Positions 25,747-34,610 of a DNA stretch of 64,000 nucleotides are shown piece after piece; position 1 is the stretch's first letter; each line of letters starts with the position of its first letter. The notes under the pieces were generated by a model, which did not search any database, was not told where the DNA came from, and saw only the letters and a program-made list of their open reading frames with translations. Origin of the DNA: Glutamicibacter soli (GTDB taxonomy: Bacteria; Actinomycetota; Actinomycetes; Actinomycetales; Micrococcaceae). The stretch covers positions 248,001 to 312,000 of the forward strand of contig NZ_POAF01000001.1 in the NCBI RefSeq assembly GCF_003309065.1, written 5' to 3'. The translations under genes were made by a program, and so were the position numbers.

Positions 25747-28731
25747 CTATTTCAGTTCGCGAACCGGAACTCCGACACCGAACATGACCGGAGCACCGGC
25801 CGGTTCGGCAGGTTTTTCAGCCCGTGAACTGGCGGTATCCATCTGGACTACCGAACCGGTAGCAGCGGATACCTCGACCACTTCCACCGCCGCGTTCGCA
25901 TCGCCCTGGACCGAGGTGGCCCGACGGCTGCGTCGCTTTGGTTTGGTGGAACTCTGTGGGGCCGCCGAAGCGGCGGCGGCAGGCGCAGCAGGTGCTGCGG
26001 TCTGCTCGGCAACGGGGGCCTGGGAAGCCGGCAGGGCCAGGCCGGTCAGGACCGGCTGCTCCCCTGAGGAGGCCTCCTGCGGACGCGAGGCGCGGCGCGA
26101 ACGGCTGCGGGCAGGCTTCGAGGAAACCTGTTCCGCTGCGTTCTCCGGCTCGGCGGCAGCCTGCTGCTCTTCGGCCTGGGGCTCGGCCCCCTGCTGCTCG
26201 TCCTGGCCGCGGTTGCGGCCGCGGGAACGGGAGCGGCGCCGTGGCTTGCGCCCGGAGTCGGACTGCTCGCCCTGTCCTTCGCCTTCCGGCAGCGCTGCTT
26301 CCAGCGATTCCAGGGTGAGGGACGAGTCGGCGGAGCCGGTCTCGACGTGCTTCGGCATCGGAACCTCGTCGTCGCCGATCTTCACGGCGTGCTCGGCCGG
26401 GTGATCCAGGTGCGAGGCCGCGGCGATGTTGGCCAGGGCATGGCGCGTGGCTTCGGTCTTCTCCTCGACGACCTCGGTGTGCTCCTGCTCTACCGGCTTG
26501 CTCTCGTCCTTGTCCCCGCCGCGGCGGCGGCGGTTGCGCGAAGGCTTCTCGGCGTACTTCTTCGAATGGCTCTCGCCATGCGAGTTGAAGGACTTGCGGG
26601 ATTCGACAGGCTCCTCGTGGGTGATGACACCCGCGCCGGCGCAGTGCTCGCACTCCTCGCCGAAGACTTCCAGCAGGCCGGTGCCCATGCGCTTGCGCGT
26701 CATCTGCACCAGGCCCAGGCTGGTCACCTCGGCCACCTGGTGCTTGGTGCGGTCGCGGCCCAGGCACTCGACCAGTCGGCGCAGCACCAGGTCGCGGTTC
26801 GATTCAAGGACCATGTCGATGAAGTCAATGACGATGATGCCGCCGATGTCGCGCAGGCGCAGCTGGCGCACGACTTCCTCGGCCGCTTCCAGGTTGTTCT
26901 TGGTGACGGTCTCTTCGAGGTTGCCGCCCGAACCGGTGAACTTGCCGGTGTTCACGTCGATCACCGTCATGGCTTCGGTGCGGTCGATCACCAGCGAACC
27001 GCCCGAAGGCAGGAAGACCTTGCGGTCCAGCGCCTTGGCGATCTGCTCGTCCACGCGGTAGTTGGCGAAGATGTCCTCGTCCTGCTCCCACTTCTCCAGG
27101 CGGCCCATCAGATCCGGCGCCACGTACATGACGTAGGCCTCGATGGTGTCCCAGGCCTGCTCGCCGGAGACGATCAGCTTGGTGAAGTCCTCGTTGAAGA
27201 CGTCGCGGACGACCTTGATGGTCAGATCAGGCTCGGAGTACAGCAGCTCAGGGGCCAGGGTCTTGGTCGAGGTCGACTGCTCCTCGATGCCTTCCCACTG
27301 GGCACGCAGGCGGTTGATGTCATTGGTCAGCTCCTCTTCCGAGGCGCCTTCCGCTGCGGTGCGCACGATCACGCCGGCGTTCTCCGGCAGGTGGTCTTTC
27401 AGGATCTTCTTCAGGCGCTGGCGCTCGACGTCGGGCAGCTTGCGGGAGATGCCGGTCATGGAGCCGCCCGGCACGTACACCAGGTAGCGGCCCGGCAGGG
27501 AGACCTGGCTGGTCAGGCGGGCGCCCTTGTGGCCCACCGGGTCCTTGGTGACCTGCACCAGGACCGAGTCGCCGGCCTTCAGGGCGTTCTCGATGCGGCG
27601 CGGCTGGCCTTCGAGGCCTGCCACGTCCCAGTTGACCTCGCCGGCGTACAGCACGGCGTTGCGCCCGCGTCCGATGTCCACGAAGGCGGCCTCCATGGAC
27701 GGCAGCACGTTCTGCACCTTGCCCAGGTAGACGTTGCCGATCAGCGAATCCTGCTGGGTCTTGGACACGAAGTGCTCGGCGAGCACGCCATCTTCCAGCA
27801 CGCCGATCTGGATGCGGTCCTCGCGCTGGCGCACAATCATCTTGCGCTCAACCGACTCGCGGCGCGCCAGGAACTCGGCCTCGGTGATCACTTGGCGGCG
27901 GCGGCCGGTCTCGCGGGATTCGCGGCGGCGCTGGCGCTTGGCTTCCAGGCGGGTGGAACCGCGCACCGAGGCGACCTTGTTGTTCACGCTGGCGTGGCTT
28001 TCGATGCCGGCGCGCGGGGCGCGGACACGGGTGACGGTGTTCGGCGGATCGTCCTGCGAGCCGCCTTCGAGTTCCAGGTCCACGTCTCCGCGGCGGCGGC
28101 GACGACGGCGGCGCGAGGTGACGTCTTCGCCGTCGGACTGCTCCTCGGCTTCAGGGCGCGGCGTGGTGCGGGTCTTCTTCGCGACGGCCTGGGCCAGCAC
28201 CGAGTGGGCCGATTCAGGGATCGCGAACGGGTTCATGATCATGGTGTTGCCGTGCTCGGCCAGCAACGCGCCGGTGCGGTCTTCGGGCTCGGCGTGCGCC
28301 TCGGCCTCGATGGCTGCTTGGGCGATGGCCTCGACGGTTTCCAGCGAAGCCGCCGGTGCGGCCGCCTCGACAGTTTCGGCGGCCGAATCCTGCGCCTGCT
28401 CGGAAACGGCGGCCTCGGCTGCCTGCTGCTTGGCGGCCTGCTCGTTCACTGCCTCGTCGGCGGCTGCGCTGCGCGCGCTCTGGGCGCGGCGGTCGGCCTG
28501 GCGGCTGGCGCGCTTGCTGGAGTCAGGGGTGGACACCTGGGTGCGGCGGGTGGCCCGCCAGCGGTACTGGGTATCCTCGACGCCGGCAGCGGCGTTCAGC
28601 TCTGCCAAGGTCATGGCACGGCGCAAAGGACGGGCCGGAGTGGTGGACACCTGGGTGCGGCGGGCGCGCGTCGAACGATTGCCTCGCTTGTTTCCCTGCG
28701 CCCCACCCTTTCGCTGATTTGATGCGCTCAT
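25747..28731 (-). CDS. rne: Ribonuclease E/G family endoribonuclease
   Basis: 994 residues in actinobacterial form. The catalytic core (about residues 290-700) is flanked by long disordered, charged N- and C-terminal arms. The core has an S1 segment (GNVYLGKVQNVLPSMEAAFV), catalytic Asp regions VIDVNTGKFTG and GIIVIDFIDM, and a Zn-link-like CEHCAGAG. The arms are rich in Arg, Glu and Ala (RRRRRRRGDVDLE, KPRRRSRSRGRNRGQDE) and serve RNA and degradosome-partner binding in relatives. The enzyme starts mRNA decay and matures rRNA. A 490-base upstream region probably includes a long 5' UTR, as expected for autoregulated rne. Confidence 0.95.
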   Translation of the reverse strand: MSASNQRKGGAQGNKRGNRSTRARRTQVSTTPARPLRRAMTLAELNAAAGVEDTQYRWRATRRTQVSTPDSSKRASRQADRRAQSARSAAADEAVNEQAAKQQAAEAAVSEQAQDSAAETVEAAAPAASLETVEAIAQAAIEAEAHAEPEDRTGALLAEHGNTMIMNPFAIPESAHSVLAQAVAKKTRTTPRPEAEEQSDGEDVTSRRRRRRRRGDVDLELEGGSQDDPPNTVTRVRAPRAGIESHASVNNKVASVRGSTRLEAKRQRRRESRETGRRRQVITEAEFLARRESVERKMIVRQREDRIQIGVLEDGVLAEHFVSKTQQDSLIGNVYLGKVQNVLPSMEAAFVDIGRGRNAVLYAGEVNWDVAGLEGQPRRIENALKAGDSVLVQVTKDPVGHKGARLTSQVSLPGRYLVYVPGGSMTGISRKLPDVERQRLKKILKDHLPENAGVIVRTAAEGASEEELTNDINRLRAQWEGIEEQSTSTKTLAPELLYSEPDLTIKVVRDVFNEDFTKLIVSGEQAWDTIEAYVMYVAPDLMGRLEKWEQDEDIFANYRVDEQIAKALDRKVFLPSGGSLVIDRTEAMTVIDVNTGKFTGSGGNLEETVTKNNLEAAEEVVRQLRLRDIGGIIVIDFIDMVLESNRDLVLRRLVECLGRDRTKHQVAEVTSLGLVQMTRKRMGTGLLEVFGEECEHCAGAGVITHEEPVESRKSFNSHGESHSKKYAEKPSRNRRRRGGDKDESKPVEQEHTEVVEEKTEATRHALANIAAASHLDHPAEHAVKIGDDEVPMPKHVETGSADSSLTLESLEAALPEGEGQGEQSDSGRKPRRRSRSRGRNRGQDEQQGAEPQAEEQQAAAEPENAAEQVSSKPARSRSRRASRPQEASSGEQPVLTGLALPASQAPVAEQTAAPAAPAAAASAAPQSSTKPKRRSRRATSVQGDANAAVEVVEVSAATGSVVQMDTASSRAEKPAEPAGAPVMFGVGVPVRELK

Positions 28732-29223
28732 TTAATTTCGCGTACTCCTACTAATGTCCAACGTCGGCATCCTCCACAGACGGCGCCTTGGCTGAATCTA
28801 CAATCATGACGTGCGGCTCGGCCTTCTTCTATGAGTCGGCCGAACGCAAAAGCTCTATATATTCCGCAGCCATCCACGCCGCGGGTCCGGTTTACCGATC
28901 CCAACGCAGCAACTGCGGCTCAACGCGGCCCTTTCAAACCAGCTGCTTTCCTTTGCAGCCCTTCGATCCGCGGTATTCCCTCGGGAGGCGCACATATTGG
29001 GCACTCAACCGAAGCGATGCATCGCCTGACGATCTGTCGTTTCGAAAGTCTCTCGTTGGGTTGAAAGCAGACTGTGGATCCGCGAACAACCATTCCCATT
29101 CTCTCATATTTCGTTCACATCGCGTTCACGGGCACATATCCGTTGCACAGAAAATCTTTCTAGGATAAGAACGCACACGGCGGAGACATCCGCTTTCCTA
29201 GGAACATATGGAATAGTCAAAGC
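28732..29223. other. Long intergenic region between divergent rne and the VKOR gene
   Basis: No convincing gene. A plus-strand open frame of 126 codons has no ribosome site or family pattern. The region should carry the rne promoter and leader on the minus strand and the VKOR promoter on the plus strand (AT-rich block near 29100-29165 with TAGGAT at about 29161). It is noticeably AT-richer than the flanking genes. No strong hairpin was found by eye. Confidence 0.5.
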
Positions 29224-29847
29224 ATGGTTTCATCACTTGAAAATCAACAGGCCCCGGGCGTGTTGCCCTGGTGGGCGAGGGATCGCGGGTTCGGCCTGTT
29301 CACCATCATCACCGGCTTCATCGCTTGGGTCGCGGCCGGAATCCTGGTTCTGGAGCGGATCGAACTTTACAAGAATCCCGACTACGTCACCAGCTGCGAC
29401 GTCAATCCATGGATTTCCTGCGGCACGGTCATGAAGACCGAGCAGGCCGGCATCTTCGGGTTCCCCAACCCGTTCTTCGGCATCGTCTGCTTCGCCGTCG
29501 TGGTGACCATCGGCTTCACGCTGCTGGCAGGGGCCACCAAGCTGCAGCGCTGGTTCTGGATCTGCTTCCAGCTAGGCATCACCGCGGCGTTGGGCCTGGT
29601 CATCTGGTTCTGGTACCAGGCACTGTACGAAATCAACGCCCTGTGCCTCTACTGCATGGTCGTGTGGACCATGGTCATCCCGCTCTTTGTCTTCACCACC
29701 GGACGCAACGTGCTCAATGGCGTGATCCCCGCCGGCGAAGGAGTCAAGAAGCTGTTCCGCGAATGGAGCTGGATCATCACCGCCATCCTGTGGCTGCTGG
29801 TCGCCGCGACCGTCATCCTGCGTTTCCCGAACGCCTTCTTCGGATAA
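29224..29847 (+). CDS. Vitamin K epoxide reductase (VKOR) family protein
   Basis: 207 residues with five hydrophobic segments. The VKOR redox set is complete: the loop pair Cys58 and Cys66 (SCDVNPWISC) and the active-site Cys141-Leu-Tyr-Cys144. The bacterial enzymes reoxidise DsbA-like proteins and pass electrons to menaquinone, so they support disulfide formation outside the cytoplasm. There is no fused thioredoxin domain and no dsbA next door. A DUF2809 gene follows after two bases, so the two are probably co-transcribed. Confidence 0.92.
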   Translation: MVSSLENQQAPGVLPWWARDRGFGLFTIITGFIAWVAAGILVLERIELYKNPDYVTSCDVNPWISCGTVMKTEQAGIFGFPNPFFGIVCFAVVVTIGFTLLAGATKLQRWFWICFQLGITAALGLVIWFWYQALYEINALCLYCMVVWTMVIPLFVFTTGRNVLNGVIPAGEGVKKLFREWSWIITAILWLLVAATVILRFPNAFFG

Positions 29848-29849
29848 GC

Positions 29850-30296
29850 ATGGGCAGTGTTTCCGCACGCCGACTGACCTTGGGGATCATCGCCATCGCG
29901 ATGGTCCCCGTTGGTTTAGGCGCAAGATACCTGGCCGACGGGCTGGCCGCAGACCTCTCCGGCGGGGTGCTGTACGCAGCATTGTTCTACGTGTTGCTCG
30001 CCTTCATCTTCGTCAGGCGTTCCCCGTGGCTACCAGCCTCCCTGGCTTTCCTGTGGTGCTTCGGGATCGAATTCCTGCAGCTCACCGGCCTGCCAGCGCT
30101 GATGGCTTCCATGCTCCCGGCAGCCCATCTGGTGTTCGGCTCCGGATTCGCTGCGCTGGATCTCGCGGCCTATGCGCTGGGGATCCTGCTGTCCGCAGCG
30201 CTGGATTTCTGGCTGGGCAAACACTCGAAGTTCGTGCCCAAGCCCCGGTGTGCGACTTCGGCGTGTCCGCCGCATCCTACTGAAGCAATTCTTTAG
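29850..30296 (+). CDS. DUF2809 membrane protein
   Basis: 148 residues, four membrane helices. Typical DUF2809 stretches: LGARYLADGLAADLSGGVLY, CFGIEFLQLTGLPALM and LVFGSGFAALDLAAYALGIL. The function of the family is unknown, and it resembles small VanZ-like membrane proteins in layout. It starts two bases after the VKOR stop and so is translated from the same message. Confidence 0.8.
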   Translation: MGSVSARRLTLGIIAIAMVPVGLGARYLADGLAADLSGGVLYAALFYVLLAFIFVRRSPWLPASLAFLWCFGIEFLQLTGLPALMASMLPAAHLVFGSGFAALDLAAYALGILLSAALDFWLGKHSKFVPKPRCATSACPPHPTEAIL

Positions 30297-30396
30297 CTTA
30301 ACTCCTAGCCAAACCACCTTTTCCGTTGCGTATACGTTGATCCAGCCGCAGCTCGTTTCCAGGAACGTGAAATACGCAACAGGGTAGATTGGATGC

Positions 30397-30987
30397 ATGG
30401 CCAGTGACATATGGAACACAGAGAACGCCCAGGACTACGGAATCAATCTGCTGATTTCGGAACACATCCGACTGCGCGAACTGCAGGACGATGACCTGCC
30501 AATCCTGACCCAGTGGTGGAACAGCCCGGAGTTCATGGCGCTGCAGGGCTCCCTGGTGCTCCCGCATCCGGGAACCGAAGCCGCCGAGCTCTTCAAGGGC
30601 CGCAGCCTGAACCGGGGCACCACCGACGGGGTGGGCTTGTGCATCACGCTGCCCGACGACACCCTGATCGGCCATACGGCGCTGTACAACTACAACGCCC
30701 CGGCCCGCTCGGCCGAGCTGATGATCATGATCGGCGGCTCCAACGTGGGCCAGGGCTACGGCACCATGGCAACCAAGATGATTATCGATTTCGGCTTCCG
30801 CGAAATGGGGCTTAACCGCATCGGACTGAGCGTCTGGGCCTACAATGAGCGTGCGCTGCGCACCTTCAACCGGGCAGGATTCCGCGAAGAAGGACGCGAA
30901 CGCCAGGCTGGCTTCCATGATGGCCAGTTCCACGATCGGATCATCATGGGACTGCTGGCCAGCGAATACTTCGGACCGCGTTCCTAG
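30397..30987 (+). CDS. GNAT family N-acetyltransferase
   Basis: 196 residues of the RimJ/RimL-type GNAT group. Signs: HIRLRELQDDDLPILTQWWN, acetyl-CoA loop GGSNVGQGYGTMATKMIIDF, and the conserved NRIGLSVWAYNERALRTFNR with AGFREEG. It transfers an acetyl group from acetyl-CoA to an amine, substrate unknown. It stands alone, about 100 bases after the DUF2809 gene. Confidence 0.88.
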   Translation: MASDIWNTENAQDYGINLLISEHIRLRELQDDDLPILTQWWNSPEFMALQGSLVLPHPGTEAAELFKGRSLNRGTTDGVGLCITLPDDTLIGHTALYNYNAPARSAELMIMIGGSNVGQGYGTMATKMIIDFGFREMGLNRIGLSVWAYNERALRTFNRAGFREEGRERQAGFHDGQFHDRIIMGLLASEYFGPRS

Positions 30988-31122
30988 CCCCGATCATCCA
31001 CCCAGAGCACGAGCAAGTCATCACTGAGCTGGCAAAAGATCATCCTCACGGTGTTGATCAACCAGCTATTCATTTCGCTAGCCTATTGTTGGAGCTATCA
31101 CACACGGCATAGAGGAGCGAGT

Positions 31123-32457
31123 ATGAGTTTGTTTCGCAGGGCGAAACCCTCGACGAAGGAGAGGGCGCCAAAGGTGAAGGCCGACGCGGCGTTGGGCTTG
31201 AGCGCCGAGCAGCCGCCGGAATTCACCGTCAGCGGGCTGTGGACCGACCTGCTTGGACGCATGGGAATCCGCAGCGCGCAGATCCTGGTTGTCGGCGCGT
31301 TGGCCGGGTTCATCATCGTCGGCATGCTCAGGCTCACCACGATCGTCATCCCGACATTGCTGGCAATCATCATCGCCTGCGCGTTGTGGCCACTGGTTGT
31401 CAAGCTGCGCAAGGTCTTCAACGCCTTGCTTTCGGCGTGGATCGTTTTCCTCGGTTCCCTGCTCGTGCTCGGCGGCATCGGCACCGGGTTGGTGTTCTCC
31501 GTAACCAACGAATGGTCGACGCTCGTCGACAAGGCGGTCCAGGGCTTCAACCAGCTCAACGAGATTGTCCAGAAAATGCTGGTCGACATTCCGTTCACCA
31601 TCGACCAGGAGCAGATCGACAAGGCAGTCCAAACCGTCACTGGATTCCTGACCAGTTCCCAGTTCGGCACCGGGGCGCTGAATACGATCAGCGCCGCCGG
31701 CAGCTTCATCACCGGGCTGATCCTGCTGCTGGTCATCCTGTTCTTCTTCTTGAAGGACGGCGACCGCATTTGGGCCTTCGCGGTCTCCTGGACCCCGAAG
31801 CACTACCGCAACAAGTGGATCCTGTCCGGCGACCGCGCGCTGCACACCTTCGGCGGCTACATCCGCGGCACCTCGATCGTGGCGGCAGTCGACTCGATCG
31901 GCATCACCGCCACCTTGCTGGTCCTGCAGGTTCCGCTGGCCATCCCGCTGGGTGTCATCGTCTTCCTGGGTTCCTTCGTGCCGATGGTCGGCGCGACGGT
32001 AGCAGGCGTGCTGGCCACCCTTGTCGCCCTCGTCACCAACGGGCCGGTGGTTGCCCTGATCGTGCTGGCCGCGGTCATCATCGTGAACCAGCTGGAAGGC
32101 AACTTCCTGCAGCCGGTCGTCATGGCCAACGCCCTGAGCCTGCATGCGCTGGTCGTCTTGATGGCGCTGACCGCCGGCACCGTGCTGGCCGGCATCATCG
32201 GAGCGGTACTCGCCGTGCCCCTGACGGCCGCTGCATGGGCCGTGATCAAGGTCTGGACAGGACGCGAGAAGAAGGATCCAGCGGTCGAGGCGAAACAGGA
32301 CATCCTCGCGGAGGTCGCGCTCGATGAGGAGGAATCCGCACTCGAACGCCTCGACGCCAAGGAGAAGGCCGCCAAGGAGCGGGCGCCTCAGGACAAGGCG
32401 GAAGCAGCCAAGCCTGCTCATCCGGCCTCCGACGAGGTGAAGGACGCCGCCGAGTAG
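31123..32457 (+). CDS. AI-2E family (PerM-like) membrane transporter
   Basis: 444 residues. A charged N-terminus of about 45 residues is followed by about seven hydrophobic segments and a highly charged coiled C-terminal tail (DAKEKAAKERAPQDKAEAAK). Family marks include FFLKDGDRIWAFAVSWTPKH, IRGTSIVAAVDSIGI and VNQLEGNFLQPVVM. Family members export small molecules or act as Na+/H+ antiporters, and autoinducer-2 export is only one case. The ATG at 31123 has AGAGGAGC upstream. A strong terminator follows. Confidence 0.9.
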   Translation: MSLFRRAKPSTKERAPKVKADAALGLSAEQPPEFTVSGLWTDLLGRMGIRSAQILVVGALAGFIIVGMLRLTTIVIPTLLAIIIACALWPLVVKLRKVFNALLSAWIVFLGSLLVLGGIGTGLVFSVTNEWSTLVDKAVQGFNQLNEIVQKMLVDIPFTIDQEQIDKAVQTVTGFLTSSQFGTGALNTISAAGSFITGLILLLVILFFFLKDGDRIWAFAVSWTPKHYRNKWILSGDRALHTFGGYIRGTSIVAAVDSIGITATLLVLQVPLAIPLGVIVFLGSFVPMVGATVAGVLATLVALVTNGPVVALIVLAAVIIVNQLEGNFLQPVVMANALSLHALVVLMALTAGTVLAGIIGAVLAVPLTAAAWAVIKVWTGREKKDPAVEAKQDILAEVALDEEESALERLDAKEKAAKERAPQDKAEAAKPAHPASDEVKDAAE

Positions 32458-32490
32458 TTCAATACCGCGCACTGCCCGCTATGTACGTCC

Positions 32491-32535
32491 AAGGGGTCCA
32501 GCTTCCATCATCCGGAAGCTGGACCCCTTGTTTTC
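32491..32535 (+). terminator. Strong Rho-independent terminator
   Basis: A 16-base perfect stem (32491-32506 with 32514-32529), a 7-base loop, then GTTTTC. Confidence 0.9.
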
Positions 32536-32589
32536 TCCCGCCTGCGCCATAGCCTGCTACTCACCCGTGAAAGGGAAACCGAACACCGC

Positions 32590-33119
32590 ATGGAACCGCT
32601 CAGAGAACACCTGTTGCCCAATGGCGGCCGCCTCGCAGTGCGCAGCTTCACCCTGCAGGACATCGATGCCGTGCATGCCTATGCCCGGATCCGCTGGTCT
32701 GCCGGTACGTCGACTGGGGTCCGAACTCCCGACCCGACACCGAGGCGTTCATCAACGAGGCCATGGCCTCCGCCGCCGGCGCGTTGAACCTTGCGGTGAC
32801 GCTGGACAACGAGGCCATCGGCGCTGGCGCGGTATCGACCGCGAGCGGGCAGCATGCATGCGGAGAACTGGGCTACGCCATGAACAGCACGTGCTGGGGC
32901 CGGGGGTACGCAACTGTCGTGGCGGGATTCCTGCTCGACCTTGGTTTCAGCGACCTAGGACTGCAGCGCATCGAGGCCACCTGCGCGCCGGAGAACACCG
33001 CCTCGCGCAGGGTGCTTGAAAAATCCGGGTTCAGCTACGAGGGGCTTTTGCGAGCCCACAAGCGCACGGCAACCGGTCGCCGCGACTCGCTGCTCTTCGC
33101 CAGGCTCGCCACGGACTAG
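32590..33119 (+). pseudogene. GNAT acetyltransferase with a frameshift
   Basis: The first frame from ATG 32590 gives MEPLREHLLPNGGRLAVRSF and TLQDIDAVHAYA, then leaves homology near 32680. From about 32685 a different frame gives DPLVCRYVDWGPNSRPDTEA and FINEAMASAAGALNLAVTLD, then ELGYAMNSTCWGRGYATVV and RIEATCAPENTASRRVLEKS with GFSYEGLL, a normal GNAT C-terminal half. The two frames join into one complete RimJ-like protein, so a 1-base indel near 32680-32690 (or a sequencing error) has broken it. A truncated product could start at ATG 32763, but it would lack the first strands. Confidence 0.8.
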
Positions 33120-33424
33120 TCCCATCGGTTCGCGCTGCGTCAGGGGCAGCGTCCTGCGGATCTTGGAAACCTTGCCACCGTGGCGGAATCGATACCGCCA
33201 GCGGCAATCCACGGATTCATCAATTCGTGTCACAAAATAATGCTGAAGATTGTATTGCCCGATGTTTGTGTGTTTAAGGTGACTCATGTGAATTACCTGG
33301 AGTGGTGCAGAGAACATACTCCCCCGGACGGCCACTTGGCCGTTTAGTACCGTGGCCTCCATCCACGGTGCAGGCATCGCCCCATCCTCGACGCTTTGAG
33401 CACATGACACCAGGAGGAATCTGC
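33120..33424. other. Intergenic region before the antitoxin-like gene
   Basis: About 300 bases. Open frames here lack family patterns. There is a short repeat-like stretch CCGTGGCGG...CCGCCAGCGG (33179-33203) and an AT-rich block near 33230-33290 that could hold the promoter of the downstream small gene. No RNA gene was recognised. Confidence 0.4.
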
Positions 33425-33646
33425 ATGCTGAATTTCAGCTATGAAGAAGCCCTACAGAATTTTCCGCACCTGCTGGACAACGTGGTGACCGGCCATGAGG
33501 TCATCACCGTCCAAGGTGCTAACCATGAATCGGTGGTCCTGATCTCCAAGGACGACTTCGATTCGATCAGCACCGGCGGCCTCCCGGCCCCCACGCTGGC
33601 AGCCCCTCCTCCCGGAACCAACAACAACCTCGATGGCTGGTTGTAG
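33425..33646 (+). CDS. Phd/YefM-like antitoxin, no toxin partner
   Basis: 73 residues: MLNFSYEEALQNFPHLLDNV, then TGHEVITVQGANHESVVLIS and KDDFDSIS. This is the compact N-terminal half of a Phd/YefM antitoxin (the fold that binds DNA as a dimer), followed by a short Pro/Gly/Asn tail in place of the toxin-binding helix. A strong AGGAGGAA ribosome site precedes the ATG. Downstream is a terminator and then convergent ndk, so no RelE/YoeB or Doc toxin gene is present. It may be a solitary regulator or a remnant. Confidence 0.7.
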   Translation: MLNFSYEEALQNFPHLLDNVVTGHEVITVQGANHESVVLISKDDFDSISTGGLPAPTLAAPPPGTNNNLDGWL

Positions 33647-33663
33647 GCATCCCCATTAAACAA

Positions 33664-33704
33664 GCAATCCCAGGGACCCCGATGGGTCCCTGGGATTGCG
33701 TGTT
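33664..33704. terminator. Bidirectional terminator between the antitoxin-like gene and ndk
   Basis: A 16-base perfect stem (33664-33679 with 33684-33699) with a 4-base loop. TGTTT follows on the plus strand and T-rich bases follow on the minus strand. Confidence 0.88.
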
Positions 33705-33711
33705 TCATCGG

Positions 33712-34128
33712 CTAGTTGCCGAACCAGATGCCGATCTCGCGTGCTGCAGACTCTTCCGAGTCCGAGCCGTGAACCAGATTCTGCTGGACCTTCAGGCCCC
33801 AGTCGCGGCCCAGGTCGCCGCGGATGGTGCCCGGAGCGGCGGTGGTCGGGTCGGTGGTGCCGGCCAGCGAACGGAAGCCGGTGATCACGTTGTGGCCCTC
33901 GGCCACAATCGCGACAACCGGGCCGGAGAGCATGAACTCTACCAGCGGCTCGTAGAACGGCTTGCCTTCGTGCTCGGCGTAGTGCTGGGCCAGCACTTCG
34001 CGGGTCGCGGTGACCTGCTTCAGCTCGGCGATGGTGTAGCCCTTGGCTTCGATGCGGGCGATGATCTGGCCGGTCAAGCCGCGCTTGACGCCATCCGGCT
34101 TGACCAGGATCAGGGTACGTTCAGTCAT
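33712..34128 (-). CDS. ndk: Nucleoside-diphosphate kinase
   Basis: 138 residues. It balances NTP pools by ATP-driven phosphorylation through a phospho-His. Family features: TLILVKPDGVKRGLTGQII, GTTDPTTAAPGTIRGDLGRD and the catalytic His in NLVHGSDSEESAAREI. It follows folC and DUF4233 on the same strand, the usual actinobacterial order. Confidence 0.97.
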   Translation of the reverse strand: MTERTLILVKPDGVKRGLTGQIIARIEAKGYTIAELKQVTATREVLAQHYAEHEGKPFYEPLVEFMLSGPVVAIVAEGHNVITGFRSLAGTTDPTTAAPGTIRGDLGRDWGLKVQQNLVHGSDSEESAAREIGIWFGN

Positions 34129-34176
34129 GTGACTACCTCTTCGTATCGGTGGTTGAAACTTCGTGGTCGAACGGGC

Positions 34177-34608
34177 CTAGGCCTGTTCGGGGTGGGCCTT
34201 GTCCCAGGCTTCCTGGGCGGCGGCGCGCTGGGTGTTCTCGCGGTCCATGCTTTCGCCCTTGGACAGCGCGTACCACCAGCACAGGGTGAACGCGCTGGCC
34301 AGGTAGAACATGTCCACCAGGATGAAACCGCTGAGGAAGAACACCACCTGCAGGGCCCAGCCGATGATGAAACCGATCTTCTTGGTCAGCAGCGCGCAGG
34401 TCACGATGCACAGCACCGCGACCGCGGCGCCCAGGCTGAGGATCACCGCCGGCTCGCCGCGCTTGAGCCCGAAGGCCGCCAGCGTGACGAATACCGCCAG
34501 CAGGGCCTCGCAGACCAGCACGGTGGAGGCGAACATCGTTTTAACCGAGCGCTGCTTTTTCTGCATGCCCGGGCGCCACTCGCGCTGGGCGCGGGTCAGC
34601 TTGGCCAT
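34177..34608 (-). CDS. DUF4233 membrane protein
   Basis: 143 residues with four membrane helices (TMFASTVLVCEALLAVFVTL, then AVILSLGAAVAVLCIVTCAL, IGFIIGWALQVVFFLSGFIL and DMFYLASAFTLCWWYAL). This is DUF4233, a family found next to folC in actinomycetes. Its role is unknown. The start is the ATG at 34608 after GGAG, two bases from the folC stop, so it is coupled to folC. Longer in-frame starts overlap folC and are less likely. Confidence 0.88.
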   Translation of the reverse strand: MAKLTRAQREWRPGMQKKQRSVKTMFASTVLVCEALLAVFVTLAAFGLKRGEPAVILSLGAAVAVLCIVTCALLTKKIGFIIGWALQVVFFLSGFILVDMFYLASAFTLCWWYALSKGESMDRENTQRAAAQEAWDKAHPEQA

Positions 34609-34610
34609 GA

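Noticed and set aside
26347-28722. 791-codon plus-strand open frame
   Set aside because: Antisense to rne. Long only because high GC lowers stop-codon frequency.
28788-29168. 126-codon frame in the rne/VKOR gap
   Set aside because: No ribosome site, no family pattern and unusual residue mix. Treated as non-coding.
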